From positions 16,061,244 through 16,125,243 of the forward strand of contig NC_050470.1 of NCBI RefSeq assembly GCF_013373865.1: DNA of 64,000 bases, in the 5' to 3' direction. Under the pieces are notes generated by a model, which worked only from the letters and a program-made list of their open reading frames with translations, made no database searches and had not been told where the DNA came from. Below are positions 56,807 to 64,000 of this stretch, in pieces. Positions within the stretch are counted from its first letter, which is position 1; each line of letters opens with the position of its first letter. A program made the translations under genes and the position numbers. This DNA comes from Monomorium pharaonis (Eukaryota > Arthropoda > Insecta > Hymenoptera > Formicidae).

Positions 56807-56942
56807 TTGAAAAGGTAATATCTCAATAATTATTGCAATAAGTATTCAATATTTATAAAGTATTAAATAAAATAATATATGCACATTAAAATAAGGTATT
56901 TTTTTATTATTTATTTCATGTATACTTTAATGTCATTATTAT

Positions 56943-57866
56943 TGTTCGAGACTAGAACAATTTTCTTAGAATTTCAGCATTTTTTGTTTGCTCTGTTTAT
57001 CCGTAAGTAGTGAAAGCTGTTGACAGCCATCGCGCTCGTTGTAGTTCGTTCATTCGATGCACCTAGTTGCACGGCGCTGTCAGTAGCTCATCACGCGCGC
57101 GTCTTTCGTTTTCTCGCATCGTGGTATCTATAAAAAACATGCCAAAAAAAGGGCATGTCAAATCGATGCCCAAATAAGGCTCAAAATCAGTTCCCTTGCC
57201 GCCCCTTTTTTCGTCTCCGCGATCGCGATTGTCCTAACACAAGAAAAAATAGTCAGTCTCTCGCAGCGAAGCACCGACATTAGATCGTCCCGCAGATCTC
57301 TCTCGTCATCCGCCGATCTTAGCTGCGGGGATTCACTTCTGTTCCTTCCCTTAGCCCTCGCGCCGTGATAGTGCGATTAAATTATTTTTCTTGTCAACCG
57401 TTGATTAATTCGTAATCCCTACTTCGGCAGCTACTGTCAAGTAATTCTTAAGTTTCGTATCCGCGTGAATATGTGAATGTATTACGTCCATGCATGGGTG
57501 CCCGTATCTTTCCCGCGAATGTCCTCTGTCTCGTGCACAAGATCTCCATCGGATTGCGCGCAAGATTTCCGGGTTCGCAAGAGCTTCGATCTAGAGGCTC
57601 ATCAAGATCTCCGCGTCGACTACAGGCAGCTTAATAACAGGACATTTCAAGATCTCCGTAAAAGTGTAAAGAGATACGGATCGCCCCTCGCCTTGAACAT
57701 CCGTGTTAAATAAATAATTAAAGTGTGAGTGACACCATCGTCTCCTTTTTCTTCCTATAACCCCCCCATGAACCTACCGCATTCCTCACCACTCACTTCG
57801 CGTCTCAATCGGGACGGATCCCGGTATTCTCCGTGTGATCGCGTTTACCTTACGCACGCGCAATCA
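56943..57866 (+). mobile_element. Solo LTR, 924 bp
   Basis: TG...CA ends (TGTTCGAGACTAG ... GCGCAATCA) with a perfect 5-bp duplication ATTAT (56938-56942, 57867-57871). It interrupts the right arm of the large palindrome exactly where the left arm reads through. It has a GC-richer body and an AATAAA-like signal (AAATAAATAATTAAAG) near 57708. An open frame at 57477-57713 is not a recognised protein. Family unknown; 5-bp duplications suit Ty3/gypsy, Bel/Pao or copia. Confidence 0.85.
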
Positions 57867-58560
57867 ATTATTAACTATATAATTATATAGAGAATATGTT
57901 TTTATGTTAATTTTAAACATTCAGAAATGTTTCTGAATCATATTTGCAATATTTCTTGTGCAGTATTGCAGAAATTCATTTTCAGCAATTTAAATTTTTA
58001 TTATCTACACAATCGTTCAGAAATTTTTCAGAAATACTTTAAATGCAATGTTGCGCTTAATATTTTGCAGAAATATTCATTGGGTAAGAAATATTAATAT
58101 CACTTTATAATTTTTCAGAAATATTTTTGAAATAATGCATTTGTCACATTTCTTTTGTAATATTACAGAGCCATACAAATATCAAAGCAAACTTTTTTAT
58201 CTTCTCTCAAAGATTTCAGAAATATTGCATTTGCATTATTATAAAAATATGGTGCAGATTTATTTTTGAAATATTTCACATGCAAAGTTACAATTAAAAT
58301 ATTAACGAAATATTTATGTACCGTTTTTTTCAAATATTACAATATTTCAACAACATTACTTGCCGAGTGGGTTAACAGAAATTTATCGGAGATATCTTAT
58401 TTTTATAGTTAACCTGTCTCAGGTTGGTATTTATTATATGATCCATTAGAAACAGCAGTCTATATCGATGTACAGAGTGGCCGAAATCCACGAATCAGAA
58501 GAGACGTAGTAACGTGACAAGTTTACCGCTCTCCCTCAGAGGCTCTTTAATCTAGCCCTA

Positions 58561-59204
58561 GTGTTATGAATCCAATTACGTTTAATCGCTCTGAGGACAA
58601 GGCTGCGTTTTGTAACCCATCGAGAAACTAACATTTACTATTTTTTAGTATCCGAATATGCAACTACTTTTAACACTAAAGTACAGATGTTTTTTACTCA
58701 CTATAAAGATCAAACGAATAAATTATTATAAAAATAAAAAATATCAAAAATAAAATGTTTTAATATGAAGAACATAATTATTGAAAATTCAAAAAACTGT
58801 AAAATTTTATTTTTTAGAAAAAACTTAATGCATGAAAAAATAGAGTTGACATCGCGCTTATTAATGCGCAACAAAACAACTTATTAATTCCGCATTATAT
58901 CACAAATAATGAGTGCGTTTATGAAACAGTTGCGTATCCGTTGACTGAACGCTTATTTAGTGCTCACAATCAATGAGCGACAAAAAAGTGTACACAGAAC
59001 ATTAGCTTGTTCTTTTCAGCTGCACTGTTGCACTAGTGCAACAAGTTAAAGTAAAATAAACATGTTTCTTCTTATTTTATCTTACTGCAGCAGTGCAACG
59101 AAATAAAAACAGACCACACGTGCATACTTTCGTGATTTTGCTACGCAAAGCATTTGAAATATTAAACATCCTAACCCACATGTTTTCTGTCAAATAAAAG
59201 TTTT
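58561..59204. other. Intron, nothing firm
   Basis: AT-rich. Around 59020-59105 the word AGTGCAAC recurs on both strands around a short inverted pair. No gene. Confidence 0.4.
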
Positions 59205-59209
59205 ATTAT

Positions 59210-59705
59210 TGTGAGTGAGATACACTCACACCAAGAATGTCGCGAACAATATCAGGATATCAAATGACACCTCGCGCAGGTAATATCATCCGATCTTCAC
59301 ACCGGACGTCGCACTGGTTAATGCACCGGTTGCTACCCAAAATCTATCGACTTTACGGTGGAATTCACTTAGACAGCATTTGCTGGCTAAGCAAACACAT
59401 TGGCCAAAGACTCGTGGACCCAGAAAAAAACCCTTAACAACAGGCCAAAAACGTGGTGCATATAAGCACCGCGGAAAGAGAACGAGCGGGCTATTGCGTA
59501 TCAATCTGGCGACGACTACGTATCGCTCATATTAACGTACCACTAAACTTAATCATTTGCTGTAACGGGTTTTACAAGCTAACATTTGAGAAGTGTAACA
59601 GAGTTTGAACCAAATATAGTATATCTTTTATACAACTTTCGGCGTTGTCTCTACGAAACCTGATCCCGAGGAGACCTCGGCAGTGATCAGGAGCACAACA
59701 GGAGC
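59210..59705 (+). mobile_element. Solo LTR related to the env-bearing element family
   Basis: Begins TGTGAGTGAGATACACTCAC, has CTTAGACAGCATTTGCTGGC and GGTGCATATAAGCACCGCGG (TATA region), ends near CACAACAGGAGC. Five-base flanks ATTAT (59205-59209, 59706-59710) match. Length and internal landmarks agree with the LTRs at 21410, 23949 and 30722. Confidence 0.75.
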
Positions 59706-59710
59706 ATTAT

Positions 59711-60860
59711 TAATTGTTTAATTGTGCAATTAAATTGTAATATGGATTTGAACGTCATTTTATTTGCTGTGTTAAACAACGGCCTAGTTATGGATTTAAC
59801 CAATAACAGAATTCGATTAATGGCGGAAGAAGCGTGTAAGCCGTTACCCAATTTGCAAAATAATATTAAAAAAATATTTTTGATGAAATTAAAAAAAGCA
59901 TTTTAAAACACTTTTAAAAACGCAAATAATAATGAGACAAATTCCCCTTTTTATTAAAAAAACGTTTTTTTAACTTTTAAACAAATATTTTTTTTAATGT
60001 GACGCCTTGCTAATTTTATGCCGTGCCGCGACATTCGCGGAACACGTAGAGGTGCCCATTTCGACTCATCTGAATATTCTTATCAGTTTATGTTGAGTTT
60101 GTTATTAAATTAAGAGACACGGTAGTAGCTCGCGTCAAGTGAACGCACAGCGCGAGACCGACCGTGTTCTTTGCGCGAATATATGGTTTGTGAGCACTTG
60201 AGATTATCGAATCTCAGAAATGGCTAAATTGATCGAGTTTAAATTAAGGTTAATCGAAAACTTGAGGTCGATTTATATCAAAAAATTATTTTTATTTTTC
60301 CTCTACATTCCCTATGAGTGGAGGTATTGCGACGCAAATTTCAAAATATCAAAATTTTATTTAAGATACGTCGTTGTCCTCGTCGTCAATCTTGTAGGTA
60401 TTTCTACGGAAGCTGACGTAAGGGGGAAAAATGTCCATCTCATATATTTGCTACCATGTGGCGTTTGGATTGTCACTATAGCATCGTGTATAAATCACGT
60501 GTACGTGGGTGTAGGTTCACCAGTGGCTCGCTCGCGCCATGCGTCAGCTCGCGCAGTGACTTGCAGTGTAAGGTTATATGGTCAGATTAGGACAGTTCCG
60601 TGAAGTAGTGCATTTTTTTACCGTTTAATGTGTTTTTCAACAATAATTTTTCTTATATGAAGTGTCTAAGAATCCCGCACCACAGTAAGTGGGAAAAAAT
60701 CTTTCTGCGGATTTGGCTAATTTTTGGATATGTTGTAGTTCTCGTCATTCTGAACAAGTCCTCTATAACAAGTGCTCTACAAGTCCTAGAAGGTCCAGAT
60801 TTGACATGTAAAGGCATAGGCTTTTCGATTCGATATATGTGACCCCTCGGTCTAGTGTGT
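59711..60860. other. Unassigned, with weak coding-like frames
   Basis: The frame at 60220-60603 (MAKLIEFKLRLIENLRSIYI...) and a later stretch at 60653-60842 share YVVVLV words and some hydrophobic character. I cannot tie them to a family and see no splice structure, so they are not called as genes. Confidence 0.35.
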
Positions 60861-60867
60861 GCGTGCA

Positions 60868-60874
60868 CGCGCGC

Positions 60875-60930
<56 letters not shown>
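60868..60930. repeat. (GC)n(GT)n microsatellite
   Basis: GCGC run at about 60868-60888 followed by (GT)n to about 60928 and a G-run. Confidence 0.95.
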
Positions 60931-60931
<1 letters not shown>

Positions 60932-60961
60932 GGGGGGGTGTTAATTAATATTACAACGTTA

Positions 60962-62058
60962 TTATTCATTAATGAGTATTAGATCGTTTGGATTCTGCTG
61001 TAGTGGTCTCCGATCAGCATCTAATACGGAATGAAATAAAGATGCGTCAGGGTACCGTATATTTGATTGATGTCTTCCGTAGCCCAAAAACCAGCTTGCT
61101 ACGTGTGCACAACATCCAACAGTTTTTGCTCCGGATTGGCAAGTACAGTAATATCCAAGAATATCGTCGTTATTAACATCATAGTTTTCAAGAGAATTGT
61201 ATGTTGTCCATAATTGATGAATTATCGCATTCCGGAAAAGTGAATATTGTCTCATTCTCAAGAAACCACGTTCATTAATGAGTATATCTACATGGAATTC
61301 TTTGTCTTCTAGCTGAAGCCTATCTTGGATATATCCAGTTGCAAGTTGTGCCTGATATATTCCAACGGTCAAGGCTCTAAGATAATCTATGTCAAGACGC
61401 GGAAAGTCGTAAACCTGGTTGTGGTGCAAATGAATCCATCTTGCATTTTTTGTACAAAGATTTTCCACTTCTACTCGAACCTGCACAACATTTGGCTCCT
61501 GACATTTAGCTAATAATTTTTGGACTAGTTGGAGGTTAGTATTTTCCATGTGTATCAATGGGTGATACTTATTTATAATTGCTCCTGCTACTTGGAAGAA
61601 ATCACCGAGATTCGTGACATGCGGCATAATAACGGTTTGTGCGAAAAACTTGAAGATACTTTTTATATGGCCGTTTTATAGCTTCAATTATCCATCTAGT
61701 TTTGGTAACTAAACGTGATTTGTTCGCTTGTTCAGTGGAGAATTGACGTTGTCCAGGCTCGAAAATAGATGGCATTTCAATATAAATTCTCAAAGCTTCG
61801 AGCATAGGTATCCGCGATCAACTACAAGGATGTCTCCATCTTGAACTCATGCTCCCATTGCATCACCATCTCTGTCGTATTAATTTCGGAGCATCTCCGC
61901 ATCATTATTTCTTGAATCTGAAAAATATGGTCCCTGGATTGTTAATATGTAGCCATCCGGAGTCACAATAAAAGCAGGTTTAACTAAATGGCGACCTTTA
62001 TGACGACAATGAGATTGTCTCAAGATACGGAAGTTACTGCTTTTGTGTATATAAGCAT
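60962..62058 (-). pseudogene. ISL2EU-like transposase, C-terminal two thirds with SWIM zinc finger
   Basis: The minus strand from 62058 has SNFRILRQSHCRHKGRHLVK, a stop-bearing stretch, DGYILTIQGPYFSDSRNNDA, and GDILVVDRGYL with the catalytic aspartate present. After frame changes come FEPGQRQFSTEQANKSRLVT, VTNLGDFFQVAGAIINKYHP and WIHLHHNQVYDFPRLDIDYL. Next is YYCTCQSGAKTVGCCAHVAS, a SWIM-type C-x-C...C-x-H zinc finger, and the end NDLILINE. The long last frame is 221 codons and intact. It is the same family as 29083-30716 but a separate insertion, and it supplies the part missing there. Confidence 0.8.
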
Positions 62059-62059
62059 A

Positions 62060-62473
62060 TCAATGTAAGCAATTAGGGACACTATTTTGCAAATTTACTA
62101 ACGCCCCAGAAATCTGGTTTATCAACTGTTGAGATAATTGTACATGACACGGACCTTTAATCCAAAGCATTATCACTTTTTTTACAACTCCTAAACATAT
62201 AAGATGCATGTAATCAAGTACTACGTTAGAAATTAATTTGAAATTAGGAATTTGCTTTAAAATAGTTTTGTTACGTCCGATGAATAACCTGCACCGGACG
62301 CATCCGGTGAATTGCGACTTAAATACATTTTTTCTCTTAAAGTATTTTCTCACATTGAAATTTAAAACCGACGCTCCGTCACGATACATCAATCCGAGCA
62401 GGCACGTGGGGTCTTCCGACGCAAACACGAGATCAATATGCGTTGATCTCATGTTTGGCCTGGCAATGAGCAT
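62060..62473 (-). pseudogene. Fragment of a different transposase (DYMHLICLGV type)
   Basis: An open minus-strand frame of 137 codons with CLLGLMYRDGASVLNFNVRK, VRCRLFIGRN and NVVLDYMHLICLGVVKKVIM ending LQNSVPNCLH. The DYMHL-x-CLGV-x-KK-x2-LW segment is a hallmark of large transposon-derived proteins (tnp2/CMC-like group) common in arthropod genomes. It is a fragment of the middle of a protein usually over 600 residues. It abuts the ISL2EU fragment within a few bases, so one inserted beside or into the other. Confidence 0.55.
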
Positions 62474-63000
62474 TAAATTAAGGAATAATTAAAGAACCAC
62501 TCTAATTAACGATACGACATCTCTCTCATCGAAACTACACCATAAAATTTCCCTACCTGACTACTTTAAAACACTCAAAATCTCTAAGTAAAAAGACAAA
62601 ATCTTGTTAAATAAACATATTCGCAGCATCCTTGGGGGAGAAAAGCTCCTCTCGCCCTGCCGAGCCACCAAATTCTATATAAACCGCCGAAATCACAAGG
62701 AAAGCGGACATTTTCCTGTCAAATCTCTCAATTAAGAGGTTTCTTACAGGATCGCTCCCAGCGAGAATGTCTCTTCACTTTAAAAATAAATTTCAAAGGT
62801 AAACCTATTTTCTGTGTCATACCGCGCCGCGAGTCCGCAACTCTGTCCGATTTACACGAGTAAAATCCATTCAGTATACGTATAGTAATATCTTTCTTCA
62901 ATTTATTTTTCAAAATTTAATAAATAAAAAGAAATATATATATATATATATATATAAGAGACTACACAACAAGCATAATTTCTCCCCCCCTCTCTCTCTT
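62474..63000. other. Unassigned, with (TA)n
   Basis: GC-richer patches near 62630-62800 and (TA)n at about 62936-62956. No gene recognised. Confidence 0.35.
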
Positions 63001-63004
63001 TCCT

Positions 63005-63120
63005 TTATGATAGTCGCGCTTGGCCTGTCTGAGGCGCTCTGTCTTTCTCCACCGCCCTCAACCATTCTTTTCCTTCCATAAGGTAAATGAGCTTGGTCTG
63101 TCAGAGGCGCCCTACCTTCT
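63005..63120. repeat. Repeat block with two GCTTGGCCTGTCTGAGGCGC copies
   Basis: GCGCTTGGCCTGTCTGAGGC at about 63017 and GAGCTTGGTCTGTCAGAGGC at about 63089. The pair recurs at 63830-63960. Confidence 0.75.
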
Positions 63121-63247
63121 TCCCTCCCTATTTTTCCTTCAAAATATCCAAACTCAATATAACTTCCTAAAAAGTCTCAAATATTTAAATCTCCCGCAAA
63201 GCAATAATCATGGATACATATAAAAATTTCTGTCATAGCAACACGCT

Positions 63248-63574
63248 ATGGGACGAGGGCGTAAGAATGGATGGAAGCGCCAACTTAAACGCTTAAAGAA
63301 ATCATACTATGAATTCGTGGTATTTGATCCACGCGTCTTTTCAATAGAGCGGCAGCTATATTCCCCAAGGAGTCTGTCAGAGCGACCACCACCATCTAGC
63401 CCTTTTGTATTACAGGCCGAACATACATCTTCCTCTCTGACACCTCGCACGGTGAAAACTCTCTCACTAAGTCAAAGGATACCGCACCCTGTGTTGGACC
63501 CTGTGCCAAGAAGCCTACACGCTCGTTGCACCGGTGCATCGTCAAATAGGGCGAGGCAGAGACGCAAAAGATAA
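63248..63574 (+). CDS. Open frame of 108 codons, unknown
   Basis: MGRGRKNGWKRQLKRLKKSY start, basic N-terminus, then Ser/Pro-rich (RPPPSSPFVLQAEHTSSSLT) and a basic tail RARQRRKR. It lies between two copies of the GCTTGGCCTGTCTGAGGCGC repeat block, which suggests it belongs to a mobile element (possibly a small gag-like or ORF1-like protein). I recognise no domain. It may be chance. Confidence 0.25.
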   Translation: MGRGRKNGWKRQLKRLKKSYYEFVVFDPRVFSIERQLYSPRSLSERPPPSSPFVLQAEHTSSSLTPRTVKTLSLSQRIPHPVLDPVPRSLHARCTGASSNRARQRRKR

Positions 63575-63829
63575 GATTCCCCCCTCCCTTAAAGCCTCAA
63601 ATAGTCCGCAACGTCCCATTCACCGGGCGCATAATAATACTATCCCCCCCCCAAGGATATTATATAAAGCGTATTACGAACCCCGAAATTTTAAATTTAA
63701 GTAACGCGTATGTAATAAAAAAACCTAACAAGGAAATAAAAACAAAATTATAAATAAATAAAAAACAACAAAAAAATAAAACAACATAATACACAAGAGA
63801 GAATTAAACATCAAACAACTTATACCTTC

Positions 63830-63960
63830 CTTTTGATAGATGCGCTTGGCCTGTCTGAGGCGCTCTATCCTCCCTCGCTTCCCCTCCTTATCACCTCCGA
63901 CCATTCTTCATCTCCCATAAAGTAGACGCGCTTGGTTTGTTTGAGGCGCCCAACTTCTTA
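63830..63960. repeat. Second repeat block with GCTTGGCCTGTCTGAGGCGC
   Basis: GCGCTTGGCCTGTCTGAGGC at about 63841 and GCGCTTGGTTTGTTTGAGGC at about 63928, with the same pyrimidine-rich spacer containing CCTCCGACCATTCTTC. Confidence 0.75.
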
Positions 63961-64000
63961 TCCTCTCAAACCCTTTTCCCTATCCATAAATCGACACAAA

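Noticed and set aside
57477..57713. 78-codon frame
   Set aside because: Lies inside the 924-bp solo LTR and shows no domain.
60220..60603. 127-codon frame as a receptor-like gene
   Set aside because: Some hydrophobic stretches but no family pattern, no splice structure and no homologous frame nearby that I can confirm.

Overview
Eukaryotic, AT-rich, repeat-saturated DNA from an arthropod. A hymenopteran, most likely an ant, is my inference from the kinds of mobile element present; nothing in the window proves the species. There is no bacterial-style gene organisation. One host gene can be supported, on the + strand: five coding exons (15062-15240, 26690-26776, 35502-36082, 40451-41099, 50240-50707) whose splice phases all agree (1,1,0,1,1). 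The first exon matches the segment just after the SH2 domain of Ras-and-Rab-interactor (RIN) proteins, so the gene is very probably the insect RIN orthologue sprint. Its SH2 domain must lie upstream of the window and its RH/VPS9/RA catalytic part downstream; everything else here is intron filled with mobile elements.

Layout. 719-5674: full-length LINE (ORF1 plus APE/RT ORF2 with two frameshifts at G-runs) with a 14-bp target-site duplication. 6180-7780: PIF/Harbinger transposase fragment and its MADF/BESS-like partner. 8033-9053, 10725-12647, 20207-20869, 37649-38632, 46338-48730 and 55577-56806: six copies (A-F) of a foldback-like family. 16177-18892: Myb/SANT-like transposon pseudogene split by a 1.7-kb CpG-rich solo LTR. 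19205-25380: DIRS-type tyrosine-recombinase retroelement on the minus strand, broken by an env-bearing LTR element and by foldback copy C. 25641-26606: TIR element. 26827-32164: piggyBac-like termini around an ISL2EU-type transposase, a solo LTR and a palindrome. 32683-33400 and 33726-35079: foldback with nested MITE, then a deleted copia element. 42327-50143: several TIR elements, a GC-rich retroposon and a 5S-rRNA-like module. 51690-58560: very large palindrome with nested foldback F, a solo LTR and a repeat foldback. 59210-59705: solo LTR. 60962-62473: second ISL2EU transposase fragment abutting a different transposase fragment.

The most interesting system is the foldback-like family. Each copy has long inverted arms built from short units of about 10-13 bp, a terminus close to GGGAGTGG, 9-bp target duplications in at least five of six copies, and a conserved core holding a G-quadruplex-type G-rich tract, a GC hairpin and a hypervariable dinucleotide repeat. 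The two arms of one copy match each other closely while arms of different copies use different unit sequences, which suggests arm-to-arm homogenisation inside each element. A second noteworthy item is a 5S-rRNA-derived module occurring in three unrelated mobile contexts.
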